Source: Schinkia azotoformans LMG 9581 (GTDB taxonomy: Bacteria; Bacillota; Bacilli; Bacillales; Bacillaceae_J). Taken from it: 64,000 nt of DNA. This document shows positions 8,902 through 18,088 of the stretch, piece by piece; position 1 is the first letter of the stretch, and each line of letters opens with the position of its first letter. A program made the translations under genes and the position numbers. The notes under the pieces were generated by a model. It ran no database searches. It was not told the origin of the DNA and was given only the letters and a program-made list of their open reading frames with translations. The stretch spans positions 89,656-153,655 of the forward strand of contig NZ_AJLR01000148.1 in the NCBI RefSeq assembly GCF_000307855.1, given 5' to 3'.

Positions 8902-10074
8902 CTAAAGAATATCGAGAAGGCTATTTCCATACTTTGGCAGTGGAACTCCGAAATTATCGGCAACAGTTGCACCAATATCTGCAAATGTTTTTGAGATCGG
9001 CAACTGTTTTCCTTCCGTAATCCCCTTATGGTAGATGAGGAGTGGTACATATTCCCTCGTATGATCTGTACCTGGATGAACTGGATCATTACCATGATCA
9101 GCAGTAATCATTAATAAATCATCATCATTCATTAAATCGAAAACTTCGCCTAGTCGTTCGTCAAATTCCTCCAATGCCTTTCCATAGCCAATTGGGTCAC
9201 GGCGATGCCCAAATTTTGCATCGAAATCGACTAAATTTAGAAAGCTTAAGCCAGTAAAGTCCATTTTAAATGTATCATTTAGACGGTCCATTCCATCAAG
9301 GTTTGATTTCGTTCGCAAGCTTTTTGTAACACCTTCGCCATCATAAATATCCGAAATTTTCCCGACGGCAATAACATCAAATTGATTATCCTTCAATTCA
9401 TTCATGACTGTCCGGTCAAATGGTTTGAGTGCGTAATCATGGCGGTTCGCTGTTCTTTCGAAGTTTCCAGGTATCCCAATAAATGGGCGGGCAATGATGC
9501 GTCCAACCATATACTTTTCATTTAAAGTAAGCTCTCGGGCAATTTCACATATTTTATAAAGCTCGTCCAACGGTACCACTTCCTCATGGGCAGCAATTTG
9601 TAGGACTGAATCAGCTGATGTGTAGACGATTATACTGCCCGTTTCTATATGCTCTTTCCCTAGTTCAACAAGTATTTCCGTCCCAGAAGCGGGTTTGTTC
9701 CCGATTACCTTACGACCGGTACGAGTTTCGATTTCATCAATTAACTCTTTTGGAAACCCTTGTGGGAATGTTTGAAAAGGCGTATCAATATTAAGACCCA
9801 TAATCTCCCAGTGTCCAGTCATTGTATCCTTCCCAACTGAAGCTTCTTGCATTTTTGTATAATGAGCTAATGGGCGTTCCGCAACGGGTACACCTTTAAT
9901 TTCTCTAATATTGCTAAGACCGAGCTTTGCTAAATTTGGCATATTTAAGCCATTCATACGCTCGGCAATGTGACCTAGTGTATCTGCGCCTTTGTCACCA
10001 AATTTTTCAGCATCGGGGGCTTCTCCGATACCAACTGAATCCATTACGATTAAGAAAACCCGTTTGAATTTCAT
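8902..10074 (-). CDS. deoB: Phosphopentomutase DeoB (Drm)
   Basis: This 390-residue enzyme of the alkaline phosphatase superfamily interconverts (deoxy)ribose 1- and 5-phosphate, the step after nucleoside phosphorolysis. Metal sites are visible in the N-terminal [20 protein letters not shown] segment and in [19 protein letters not shown] near residues 325-343. I chose ATG 10074, with GGAGGG six bases upstream; an in-frame TTG at 10092 lacks a site. It is followed by pdp in the same direction. Confidence 0.96.
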   Translation of the reverse strand: MKFKRVFLIVMDSVGIGEAPDAEKFGDKGADTLGHIAERMNGLNMPNLAKLGLSNIREIKGVPVAERPLAHYTKMQEASVGKDTMTGHWEIMGLNIDTPFQTFPQGFPKELIDEIETRTGRKVIGNKPASGTEILVELGKEHIETGSIIVYTSADSVLQIAAHEEVVPLDELYKICEIARELTLNEKYMVGRIIARPFIGIPGNFERTANRHDYALKPFDRTVMNELKDNQFDVIAVGKISDIYDGEGVTKSLRTKSNLDGMDRLNDTFKMDFTGLSFLNLVDFDAKFGHRRDPIGYGKALEEFDERLGEVFDLMNDDDLLMITADHGNDPVHPGTDHTREYVPLLIYHKGITEGKQLPISKTFADIGATVADNFGVPLPKYGNSLLDIL

Positions 10075-10181
10075 TTTATTCCCTCCAATCAAATCGCCTT
10101 GACGTAACTACTGCTAAATAAAATTAAGACCTTTAATACTATTCCCTTTGATGGAACTAATTACTATGATTATATTTATTA

Positions 10182-10193
10182 TCTGACGTCAGA
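10182..10193. promoter_or_regulatory. Perfect 12-bp palindrome upstream of deoB
   Basis: TCTGACGTCAGA lies 108 bases upstream of the deoB start in the 195-base xerD-deoB gap. It could be an operator for the salvage genes. No regulator was identified. Confidence 0.35.
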
Positions 10194-10269
10194 CCTTGAT
10201 ACTCTTGCCTCATTTTGTTTATGCAAAGATTAAGTTTAGGTCTTTGGTGTTAGAATACTATCCACAAAA

Positions 10270-11160
10270 TTAGGCCCGTGGATGATAGGTCTTATATATA
10301 TCTGTTAATCTAGCTTTTGAAGCTTGTAAATATATTTGAGTTGTTGAAATATCGGCATGCCCGAGCATTTCTTGAACTGCTTGAAGGTCTGCGCCATTTT
10401 CCAAAAGATGAGTAGCAAAGGAATGCCTCAGCGTATGTGGCGTAAGTTCTTTTTCTATATTTGCATCCTTTCCTATGCCCTTAAGAATCTTCCAAAATCC
10501 TTGCCTTGACAGCCTTTGGCCATGGTGATTTACAAATAAAGCCTCATTTTCCTTATCTTTAAGTAACTTCCCCCGTGCATTTTCAAGATAATTTACTAAT
10601 ACAGTTGTTGCAATTTTTCCTAATGGAATGACCCTTTCTTTTTTCCCTTTTCCACTGCAACGAACAAATTGTAAGGAAACATTCACATCTTCCAGATTCA
10701 AAGAAACTAATTCCGATACTCGAATTCCGGTGGCGTATAGCAACTCCAACATGGCCTTATCGCGAACCCCATATTCATTATCCTCTTTAGGTGTATTCAA
10801 TAAAGTCTCTACCTCAGCTAGTGTCAGCACCGTAGGCATTCTTTTCTCAAGTTGTGGGGATTGAATATGAAGGGTTGGATCTTCCATCGTAATTTTTTGG
10901 CGGAGTAAAAATTGATACAACGCCCGTATTGATGATAACGTTCGGGAAATGGATGAAGATGCCTTGCCGTTTTCTTTTAAAGATGCTAAATAATTGAATA
11001 TGTGAATTCGACCAACCGCATCGAATGATTGGAGTTTTTCGGCTGTTTCAAGATATTTTATATATTGTTTTATATCCCTGCGATAAGAATCAACCGTATT
11101 TTTAGCAGCCCCATGTTCAGTCAATAAATATTGTAAAAATTCTTCTAAGTGGTCATTCAT
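10270..11160 (-). CDS. xerD: Site-specific tyrosine recombinase XerD
   Basis: This 296-residue tyrosine recombinase acts with XerC at dif to resolve chromosome dimers. It has the N-terminal SAM-like DNA-binding domain and the catalytic residues in YATGIRVSELVSLNLED (Arg), HTLRHSFATHLLENGAD (His-x-x-Arg), the LGHADISTTQIY segment (His and the nucleophilic Tyr). Its size and place next to yqzK and deoB match B. subtilis ripX/xerD. The ribosome-binding site AAAGGAGAG is 11 bases from the ATG, slightly far. Confidence 0.95.
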   Translation of the reverse strand: MNDHLEEFLQYLLTEHGAAKNTVDSYRRDIKQYIKYLETAEKLQSFDAVGRIHIFNYLASLKENGKASSSISRTLSSIRALYQFLLRQKITMEDPTLHIQSPQLEKRMPTVLTLAEVETLLNTPKEDNEYGVRDKAMLELLYATGIRVSELVSLNLEDVNVSLQFVRCSGKGKKERVIPLGKIATTVLVNYLENARGKLLKDKENEALFVNHHGQRLSRQGFWKILKGIGKDANIEKELTPHTLRHSFATHLLENGADLQAVQEMLGHADISTTQIYLQASKARLTDIYKTYHPRA

Positions 11161-11186
11161 AAAAACTGGAACTCTCCTTTAATGAC

Positions 11187-11411
11187 TTACTCCCCGTTTT
11201 GATAAAAATAAATAAGACGATCAACCCATGTAGGTGTAAAATCTTTTGCTTGAGCAGATACCTTTAAAGCCCCGCCCTCCGGCTCATCATAACGGTGATA
11301 TTGTTCGTACTCTTGATTTATCCAGATAATTCCGAAATAAAAAAGCAATGTACAGCCCGTAAATAATATAAAAACTTTTAATGTATCAAAGGCAATTTTT
11401 AAAATTGACAT
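11187..11411 (-). CDS. yqzK: YqzK-like small membrane protein (DUF4227)
   Basis: This is a 74-residue protein with one strongly hydrophobic segment (about residues 11-30) and a polar C-terminal tail containing YEQYHRYDEPEGGALKVSA. It matches YqzK in size, topology and position next to xerD. Its function is unknown. The ribosome-binding site GGAGGAATGAGAC precedes ATG 11411, and it probably shares a transcript with xerD, 26 bp downstream. Confidence 0.85.
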   Translation of the reverse strand: MSILKIAFDTLKVFILFTGCTLLFYFGIIWINQEYEQYHRYDEPEGGALKVSAQAKDFTPTWVDRLIYFYQNGE

Positions 11412-11572
11412 GTCTCATTCCTCCAAAATCAATAAAAATAGTGTCAAGTGTACAACCCTATATTTAAAGATATGTCAACAATGAGAAATTTTATACATTG
11501 TGGAAAAAAGAAGAAAGTATTCCTTATTCTAAACTACAGAAAAATCAAGGATTTGTAAATATAAGGAGATAT

Positions 11573-11612
11573 AAAAGAGGATGTCCAAAGCATTTTTGAA
11601 CACCCTCTTTTT
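11573..11612 (-). terminator. Terminator after glyS
   Basis: On the minus strand AAAAGAGGGTGTTC pairs with the GGACATCCTCTTTT arm, followed by a T-rich tail. It lies just after the glyS stop and separates that unit from yqzK-xerD. Confidence 0.8.
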
Positions 11613-11621
11613 TACATGAAA

Positions 11622-13010
11622 TTAAAATTTGGTTTTTTCTTCAATAAATTTCTTTAAATCTGCGATCGGCATCCGTTGTTGTTCCATTGTGTCACGGTTA
11701 CGTACCGTTACCATATTGTCTTCTTTAGAATCAAAGTCATACGTAATACAGAATGGTGTCCCGATTTCATCATGGCGGCGGTAACGTTTACCGATGGAGC
11801 CAGATTCATCAAAGTCGACCATGAAGTAGTTAGCCAAATCTTCGAAAATTGCACGTGCCTCATCAGACAATTTTTTAGATAAAGGTAGGATCGCTGCTTT
11901 GTATGGTGCTAAAGCAGGGTGGAAGTGCATTACAGAACGAGTTGTGCCGTCCTCTAGCTCTTCTTCATCATAAGCATCCACTAAAAATGCTAATGTTACG
12001 CGGTCTGCCCCGAGTGACGGCTCAACACAGTATGGAATAAAACGCTCATTCGTTTCTTGATCATGATAGTTGAAATCTTCACCAGAGAATTCCATATGCT
12101 GTTTCAAATCGTAATCTGTACGGGAAGCAATACCCCAAAGTTCGCCCCAGCCGAATGGGAATTTATATTCAATATCCGTTGTTCCATTACTATAGTGAGA
12201 AAGTTCTTCTTCTGAATGCTCACGAAGACGCATATTTTCTTTTGTCATTCCTAATGCTAATAGCCAGTTTTCACAGAATTTTTGCCAGTATTCATACCAT
12301 TTTAATTCTTCACCCGGTTTACAGAAAAATTCCAACTCCATTTGTTCGAATTCTCTTGTACGGAAAGTAAAGTTTCCTGGTGTAATCTCGTTGCGGAAGC
12401 TTTTACCGATTTGAGCAATTCCGAATGGCAATTTCTTTCTCATTGTGCGTTGAACGTTTTTGAAGTTAACGAAAATACCTTGTGCTGTTTCAGGACGTAA
12501 GAAGATTTGGTTCGCACTTGATTCAGTCACACCTTGATGTGTTTTAAACATAAGGTTGAACTGACGAATAGATGTAAAATCCTTGCTGCCGCAGTCAGGA
12601 CATGCAATATCATGCTCTTTAATAAGTTCCTCCATTTTTTCAAATGGCAGGCCATCAACAACCAGTTCAAGCCCTTTTTCATCTAATGCATTTTCAATTA
12701 TTTTATCAGCGCGGTGTCTGGCTTTACATTGTTTGCAATCGATCATCGGATCATTGAAATTGCCAATATGTCCTGATGCTTCCCATGTTCTTGGGTTCAT
12801 AAGAATCGCTGCATCTAAGCCGACATTGTAGGGAGATGCTTGCACGAATTTTTGCCACCATGCTTTTTTCACATTATTTTTTAACTCAATTCCTAGTGGA
12901 CCATAATCCCATGTATTTGCTAAACCACCGTATATTTCAGAGCCTGGAAAAACAAAGCCCCGATGCTTCGACATTGCGACTATTTTGTCCATTGTTTTTT
13001 CTACTGCCAT
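11622..13010 (-). CDS. glyS: Glycyl-tRNA synthetase, single-chain (eukaryotic/archaeal-like) type
   Basis: This 462-residue class II synthetase charges tRNA-Gly. It begins [20 protein letters not shown]. Cys pairs near residues 98-101 and 148-151 form a Zn-like insertion. Motif 2 lies in [20 protein letters not shown] and motif 3 in [13 protein letters not shown]; the anticodon-binding domain is C-terminal. It is not the alpha2-beta2 GlyQ/GlyS enzyme found in B. subtilis. I chose ATG 13010 because the in-frame ATG at 13016 is only three bases from AAGGAG. A glycine T-box leader lies upstream. Confidence 0.96.
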   Translation of the reverse strand: MAVEKTMDKIVAMSKHRGFVFPGSEIYGGLANTWDYGPLGIELKNNVKKAWWQKFVQASPYNVGLDAAILMNPRTWEASGHIGNFNDPMIDCKQCKARHRADKIIENALDEKGLELVVDGLPFEKMEELIKEHDIACPDCGSKDFTSIRQFNLMFKTHQGVTESSANQIFLRPETAQGIFVNFKNVQRTMRKKLPFGIAQIGKSFRNEITPGNFTFRTREFEQMELEFFCKPGEELKWYEYWQKFCENWLLALGMTKENMRLREHSEEELSHYSNGTTDIEYKFPFGWGELWGIASRTDYDLKQHMEFSGEDFNYHDQETNERFIPYCVEPSLGADRVTLAFLVDAYDEEELEDGTTRSVMHFHPALAPYKAAILPLSKKLSDEARAIFEDLANYFMVDFDESGSIGKRYRRHDEIGTPFCITYDFDSKEDNMVTVRNRDTMEQQRMPIADLKKFIEEKTKF

Positions 13011-13045
13011 TACCATGCACTCCTTAGATTAAATAAATATACATA

Positions 13046-13290
13046 TAAAAAAGCTCCCATCCCTAAGCCAAAAATATCAGCTTAGGGACGAGAGCATTAT
13101 TCCCGCGGTTCCACCCTAATTAGTACATTGCAAAACGGTATAGCTTTACCAATGCACTCACTTTAAAATAGTTAACTCCAGACTGCCGTTTCACTGAATT
13201 TCTTTACAAGGCTTTCACCATCCCTTGCTCGCTAAAAAGAGATTGTTCAGCTACTATTGTCCTTCATAGTTTTAACCAAATATGAATTTG
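13046..13290 (-). promoter_or_regulatory. T-box leader, glycine specifier GGC, controlling glyS
   Basis: On the minus strand the leader has the stem I block AGCGAGCAAGGGATGGTGAA, a specifier loop with GGC followed by A (13185-13187), and the T-box AATTAGGGTGGAACCGCG (about 13105-13122). A terminator hairpin follows, with arms CTCTCGTCCCTAAG and CTTAGGGATGGGAG and a T-run (13047-13096). Uncharged tRNA-Gly should stabilise the antiterminator and raise glyS expression. The family assignment comes from the motifs; the specifier is my reading of the loop. Confidence 0.93.
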
Positions 13291-13296
13291 TAAGAT

Positions 13297-13325
13297 ATCA
13301 TACCAATTAGGTAATGAAACGTCAA
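13297..13325 (-). promoter_or_regulatory. Sigma-A promoter of the glyS T-box transcript
   Basis: On the minus strand, TTGACG (13320-13325), a 17-base spacer and TATGAT (13297-13302) lie directly upstream of the leader. Confidence 0.75.
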
Positions 13326-13336
13326 GACCAAGTTTA

Positions 13337-15466
13337 TTATTGTTGAATATTTTCTGCTTCTGTGTTCGTATTCGCAGTTGTATTTCCGGATGTATCATTC
13401 CCTGTCTGTTGATCTTCAGTTGACGGTGTCGCTTCTGATTTCTTCAGTTCAAAATAAGCATCCATTATACGACGGCCAATATATTTATTAATCGGATGTT
13501 TATCAGAGCTTACCCATGGAACTACAACGGAGAAAGCGACCTCTGGATTATCGAATGGAGCATAGCCGACTAAGCTCAAATTATACGTACTTGCTCCATA
13601 ATATTCTCTTTTTGGCCCGTAATATTGACTCTGCGCTGTACCCGTTTTTCCCGCGGGACTGTATGGTGCATTACCAAAGTAGGCATAGGCCGTCCCACCG
13701 GACTCTTGATACACTTGACGGAAACCTTCCTGCACACGCTTCACATATTTTTCATCCATATCCACTTTATTTAACACATCTGGTTTAAATTCGTATTGCA
13801 CATTACCCATTTCTGTATCATTGGTTGGCTTTCTGATTTCTTTCACGATAATCGGCTTCATCCTGTAACCGCCGTTAGCTATTGTTGACACATATTGCGC
13901 CATTTGTAGTGGTGTATAGGAATCATACTGCCCAATACTCATAAATAGCAACAAACCCGGCCTAGTTTCTTTTCCGATATAACCACTCGCCTCATTTGGC
14001 AAATCAATACCTGTTTTTACTCCTAAGCCAAATTGGCTGAAATAATAGCGCATCATATCAAAATATTTTGGTTGAATATTTAATGGTTCATTGTAACGGT
14101 ATACAGCATTTGCCATATTGATTGTAGTTTTAAACATATAAACGTTTGAAGATTTCTTTAATGCTGTTAAATCATTGATGGAACCCATTCTTGTATAAGA
14201 TCCTGTTAATTTCGTTCCCTTAATTTGAAGCGGTTCATCATACAGAAAAGTGCCAGGCTTGATCGCACCTGTTTGGTAGCCCGTTAGGATCGTAGCCCCC
14301 TTTACAGCAGAGCCCATTTCGTATTGACTTGTCATTGTTCCGATTGCAAAATCTTGAACTTCGAGTTTCCCGTTATTAGTAACGAGCTGCTTACCCGCTA
14401 ATGAAAGAATCTCACCAGTTTTCGGATTCATCATGACAACGAAAGCACGGTCCATCAAATAGTTGCCGACCGTCTTTTTCGCTTTCATTAATTCTTCTTC
14501 AATAATTTGTTCAACCTTCTTTTGAAGCTCCATATCAAGGGTCAAAATAAGGTCTTGGCCGCGTTCGCCTTCTGACACAACCTCTGTGTCAAGGATATTG
14601 CCGCTTTTATCTTTAATGAACTTAACCTTTTCTTTACTTCCTCTTAAAACATCCTCATATTGTTGTTCAATATAACTTGCCCCGATTCTATCATTCCGGC
14701 TGTAATCCCGTGCTAAATAATAGTCTATTTTTTCAGCTGGGAGGCCTTGGGTTACATTTCCTAAAATGGTTTGAAAGGTCGTGCCATAATTATATTTCCG
14801 ATCCCAGTTTGTCATAATATCGATTCCAGGGAGTTCACTTAAATGCTCACTAACAACCGCAAATTCCGTTTGGGAAACATGGTCCTTGACAATATTTAAG
14901 GTGAGATCATAGCCACGGTCTAATTCCCGTTTGATTTTGAAAACTTCAAGCTCCTCTGGAGTAAAAACGGATATGTCCTCTTTTGTTATCCGTTTGAGTT
15001 GTAATTTATACAGTTCATTATCCTCAAGCTCCTTGAATTCCTTTTCGGTATACTTTTCTTTTGCTTTTTCAGGGAACTTAATCAGCCAATAATCCTTTAA
15101 ATCACGTTCATCCTTTTCTGAAATATCATTGATAGGCATTTCAATATATTTTGCTAATTGAGTCGCGACTTTCAATCTTTCTTCATGTGAAGTACCGGGC
15201 ATGCGAGAATATACAATCGCATTTACTGGCTCATTATCAACAATCGTTCTCCACTTACGGTCATAAATTTTCCCGCGCGGAACTGGATTTTCGACAATTA
15301 TATTCTCTGTTCTTTCAAGCTCTTTTGTATATTCCTCTCCATTAACAATTTGAACAACTCCCAGTCTCAAAATAACTATCGAAAACAGGAGAAAAACTGA
15401 GAAAAATAAAAAGTTCAAACGAAACGGGATATGGGATTTCTTTTTTGTATTATCATGATTCGTCAT
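13337..15466 (-). CDS. Class B penicillin-binding protein, PbpA/PbpH type transpeptidase
   Basis: This 709-residue monofunctional transpeptidase has one N-terminal membrane anchor (about residues 17-37), a dimerisation domain with RGKIYDRKW, and a transpeptidase domain. The domain's motifs are the SxxK box SAVK in MGSAVKGAT (near residue 390), SSN in KKSSNVYM and KTG in AGKTGTAQSQYYG. It resembles the rod-shape PBPs of Bacillus (PbpA/PbpH) more than sporulation SpoVD, because no PASTA domain follows. The C-terminal 35 residues are a low-complexity Thr/Asn/Glu tail. It lies alone between fur and the glyS leader. The precise paralogue cannot be told. Confidence 0.88.
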   Translation of the reverse strand: MTNHDNTKKKSHIPFRLNFLFFSVFLLFSIVILRLGVVQIVNGEEYTKELERTENIIVENPVPRGKIYDRKWRTIVDNEPVNAIVYSRMPGTSHEERLKVATQLAKYIEMPINDISEKDERDLKDYWLIKFPEKAKEKYTEKEFKELEDNELYKLQLKRITKEDISVFTPEELEVFKIKRELDRGYDLTLNIVKDHVSQTEFAVVSEHLSELPGIDIMTNWDRKYNYGTTFQTILGNVTQGLPAEKIDYYLARDYSRNDRIGASYIEQQYEDVLRGSKEKVKFIKDKSGNILDTEVVSEGERGQDLILTLDMELQKKVEQIIEEELMKAKKTVGNYLMDRAFVVMMNPKTGEILSLAGKQLVTNNGKLEVQDFAIGTMTSQYEMGSAVKGATILTGYQTGAIKPGTFLYDEPLQIKGTKLTGSYTRMGSINDLTALKKSSNVYMFKTTINMANAVYRYNEPLNIQPKYFDMMRYYFSQFGLGVKTGIDLPNEASGYIGKETRPGLLLFMSIGQYDSYTPLQMAQYVSTIANGGYRMKPIIVKEIRKPTNDTEMGNVQYEFKPDVLNKVDMDEKYVKRVQEGFRQVYQESGGTAYAYFGNAPYSPAGKTGTAQSQYYGPKREYYGASTYNLSLVGYAPFDNPEVAFSVVVPWVSSDKHPINKYIGRRIMDAYFELKKSEATPSTEDQQTGNDTSGNTTANTNTEAENIQQ

Positions 15467-15519
15467 TTATAGTCATCCTTATCTTTTCTAGCCCTTTACG
15501 TATATTAATACATTATACC

Positions 15520-15556
15520 ATAAAAAAATAACCTGCCTTCTATTCAAAGGCAAGGT
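15520..15556 (-). terminator. Terminator of fur overlapping its stop codon
   Basis: On the minus strand AACCTTGCCTT pairs with AAGGCAGGTT around a short loop holding the fur TAG stop, followed by ATTTTTTT. Confidence 0.75.
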
Positions 15557-16028
15557 TTTTGTATTTTTCTTTCGCTTCTTTCCCATGGCAGCGATGACAT
15601 ACACCATGGAAGGTAAGACGGTGATCTTTGATTTTAAAATTCCAATCTTTTTCAATTATTTTTTCAACTTCACCTAATAAATCCTCTTGAACTTCATCCA
15701 CAGCACCGCATTCCATGCATACTAAGTGATGGTGGAAATGGGCAGCACCCTCTTTTCTTAAATCATAACGGGCAACTCCGTCTCCAAAATTAATTTTATC
15801 CACTATTTTTAATTCTGTTAGTAACTCCAACGTACGATATACTGTCGCTAATCCTATTTCAGGATATTTTTCTTTCACGAGGAGGTAAACATCTTCAGCA
15901 CTAAGATGATCTTCTTCATGCTCTAATAAGACCCGGACGGTTGCTTCACGTTGTGGTGTCAATTTATAACTTTGAGAATGCAGCTGCTTTTTTATTCTTT
16001 CTATTCTTTTTTCCATAGAAGATTCCAT
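15540..16028 (-). CDS. fur: Ferric uptake regulator Fur
   Basis: This 162-residue Fur-family repressor has a winged-helix N-terminal domain (KLTPQREATVRVLLEHEEDH, AEDVY, GLATVYRTLELLTEL), a His-rich metal site (AHFHHHLVCMECG) and a second C-x2-C pair (CHRCH), the structural zinc site. It represses iron-uptake genes when Fe(II) is present. The choice of Fur over PerR or Zur rests on the neighbours (spoIIM and the xerD region), as in B. subtilis. I chose ATG 16028, with GGAGGGG six bases upstream; ATG 16016 is an alternative. PerR-like boxes lie upstream. Confidence 0.93.
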   Translation of the reverse strand: MESSMEKRIERIKKQLHSQSYKLTPQREATVRVLLEHEEDHLSAEDVYLLVKEKYPEIGLATVYRTLELLTELKIVDKINFGDGVARYDLRKEGAAHFHHHLVCMECGAVDEVQEDLLGEVEKIIEKDWNFKIKDHRLTFHGVCHRCHGKEAKEKYKNLAFE

Positions 16029-16088
16029 AGAAGACCCCTCCCTCGTTCTCAATTATCATTATAGTCGATATACGAAAAGGGTGTCAAA

Positions 16089-16145
16089 TTAGAATTATAC
16101 TAAATTCTAAAGGTTAATTTAATTCCCTTATTAAAATTATTCTAA
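16089..16145 (-). promoter_or_regulatory. PerR-type boxes upstream of fur
   Basis: TTAAAATTATTCTAA (16131-16145) matches the 7-1-7 Per box TTATAATnATTATAA at 12 of 14 defined positions. A second inverted repeat, TTAGAAT and ATTCTAA with eight bases between, occupies 16089-16110. In B. subtilis fur is PerR-regulated. A Fur half-site ATAATGATAAT also lies at 16051-16061. Confidence 0.55.
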
Positions 16146-16163
16146 ATTGATCAGAAAATCAAT

Positions 16164-16805
16164 CTAATTATAAATGACATCGATCACATTTTTCATTAGA
16201 ATTGGAGAAACATAGGCTTCAAAAGAGGAGGCTACACTGATGATTAATAAAATGCCGGCCATAACAAAGGAATACCGTACAAAATAAGGGAATATTGGTT
16301 CATTTACCTTTTTAACAAACTGCTTCCGGATCATCCTAATTGAAAAGGAAATGGCAGCCGTTGCGATAAAAATAAACCCTGGAACTAAAATCAAATTTTG
16401 CGGCATAACCGAAACAAAGGATAATAAAAATCCGTACCAGCCCATTTGATTCACTAAGAAACCAACTGTAAAACCAACGACAATTCCTTTTAAGAACAGT
16501 AAAATTAATATGATTGGCAAACCGATAATGGATAAGCCTAAAATCCACATTAATCCAACGTACTTGGCATAGTGAATAAAGCTTTGTTTAAACATTAATG
16601 AGGCATTGGCAAATTCACCATGTGATACTTGTCCGAAGAAGCGGCTTAAGTAATAGTATAGGTCCTCCTTTTGTGAATAGCTTAAGCTGTTCACGATGAT
16701 CGCCCCAAAAATGACTCCTATTAATAATAAGACAGTCGTAAATAAATAGATCGATGAGTTTTCTCGAAAATGATTCATAACGACTGATTTTAATGTGCGG
16801 TTCAT
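16164..16805 (-). CDS. spoIIM: Stage II sporulation protein M, SpoIIM
   Basis: This is a 213-residue membrane protein with about five hydrophobic segments and the SpoIIM-family core NLILVPGFIFIATAAISFS. SpoIIM works with SpoIID and SpoIIP in the mother cell to thin the septal peptidoglycan and drive engulfment. The size is normal. ATG 16805 follows TGAGGGGGAT. The order nudF, spoIIM, fur matches B. subtilis. Confidence 0.95.
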   Translation of the reverse strand: MNRTLKSVVMNHFRENSSIYLFTTVLLLIGVIFGAIIVNSLSYSQKEDLYYYLSRFFGQVSHGEFANASLMFKQSFIHYAKYVGLMWILGLSIIGLPIILILLFLKGIVVGFTVGFLVNQMGWYGFLLSFVSVMPQNLILVPGFIFIATAAISFSIRMIRKQFVKKVNEPIFPYFVRYSFVMAGILLIISVASSFEAYVSPILMKNVIDVIYN

Positions 16806-16891
16806 AAAAAATCCCCCTCAAAAAACAATAAGTAGAGCTTTACTGTATTCTATGAGGTTTTGGGAATTCTATGACTCTATTTTTTGAGCAT

Positions 16892-18088
16892 TCATTCTAT
16901 CCTTATTTTTCCGTAGCGTCCACCACCGCCAGCTGTTACTGATAACTCCCCTTTTCTTGCCTGCAAAATCATCTCAGCAATACATGAGCTTACGATTTTT
17001 TGCAGCTCTTCTTTAGGAACAAAATGAATAATATTCATTTCTGTCCCAAAATGGTCGCGCAGTTTTTCCAACGTTTTCGGTCCAAGCTTTGGGATAAAAT
17101 CCAATGGGACTTGATGGATATAGGGAGGACGTTCTTCTATTTTTATTTTCTCTACCAAATGTCCCTGCTCTTTTTCCTGTACCATTTTTAGCTCAAGTAA
17201 ACGTTCGTATACCCCTTTTGTCATTCCTTTATGTCCACAGGCTGGACAGCATTCCCAGTTGTCCTCTAATCGTGTCAAGCATTTCGCACATGTCGTTCGA
17301 TGATATTTACCGAGCCTTGGGTCCAGTCCGTAGTTCGCAAAAATTTTCCGGTCCTGTTTATTCGCTAGAGCCAGTTTTAATTCAGAAAAAGTAGGGCGAT
17401 CCATTCGAATGGCTTGGTACTCTCTAGCAATTTTCCCTAATGAATGGGCATCAGAATTAGATAAAAACGTAAACTGATGGAGTTCCATTAATTGATCGGC
17501 CATTTCGGTATTGGAACTAAGCCCAAGTTCCACTGCATCTATTAATTTCGGGTCTAATATTTCCGTAAGTGATACGTTTACACCTACACCATATAGACTT
17601 TTGAACGGTGTAAAAACATGAGCCGGAATAAACAGACCGCCTAACTGCTTCACTTTTTCTTGAAGATTCCGCCCTGTTTCATAGATGCGCTGTGTACTTA
17701 GTGTGATATTTTTCATCCGCTCTTGTAACCAACCACTAAATGTCTCCATAATAGCTAAGGTTGGGAAAAACGCCAACACATGAATGGGTCCATGGCAAGT
17801 CTCATCATAAACTTCTATCTCTGAGCCTAAAATTAAAGTAACATTTGAAAAACGAAGGCCGCCTCCTTCTTCTTCAACTACTTTTTCCTCTTCTATTAAG
17901 ACCTTTAATTCCTGTAGAACCTCCGGAACATGACAATCAATCACCCCGATCATATCCATTCCTTTTATAAAAGAGGCTTCATATAAAATATTTTCAATTG
18001 TTAAAGACTTCGCCCCCGTAATTTTTACGGGCCGTCCAGTTTTTGTTCGCCCAATATGGATATGAAGGTCTACGAAAAATTGCTTCAT
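16892..18088 (-). CDS. yqxK: Endonuclease Q-like PHP-domain protein (YqxK family)
   Basis: This 398-residue protein has three modules. An N-terminal PHP metal-dependent hydrolase domain carries the metal motifs DLHIHIG (residues 7-13), DCHVPE and SDAHSLG (near residue 217). A zinc ribbon follows with CAKC and CPACG (about residues 280-300). A helix-hairpin-helix segment, FIPKLGPKTLEKLRDHFG, lies near residue 335. This is the layout of EndoQ, which cuts DNA 5' of deaminated bases and abasic sites, and a Bacillus EndoQ has been characterised. The activity here is inferred. It overlaps nudF as ATGA, so the two are translationally coupled. Confidence 0.85.
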   Translation of the reverse strand: MKQFFVDLHIHIGRTKTGRPVKITGAKSLTIENILYEASFIKGMDMIGVIDCHVPEVLQELKVLIEEEKVVEEEGGGLRFSNVTLILGSEIEVYDETCHGPIHVLAFFPTLAIMETFSGWLQERMKNITLSTQRIYETGRNLQEKVKQLGGLFIPAHVFTPFKSLYGVGVNVSLTEILDPKLIDAVELGLSSNTEMADQLMELHQFTFLSNSDAHSLGKIAREYQAIRMDRPTFSELKLALANKQDRKIFANYGLDPRLGKYHRTTCAKCLTRLEDNWECCPACGHKGMTKGVYERLLELKMVQEKEQGHLVEKIKIEERPPYIHQVPLDFIPKLGPKTLEKLRDHFGTEMNIIHFVPKEELQKIVSSCIAEMILQARKGELSVTAGGGGRYGKIRIE

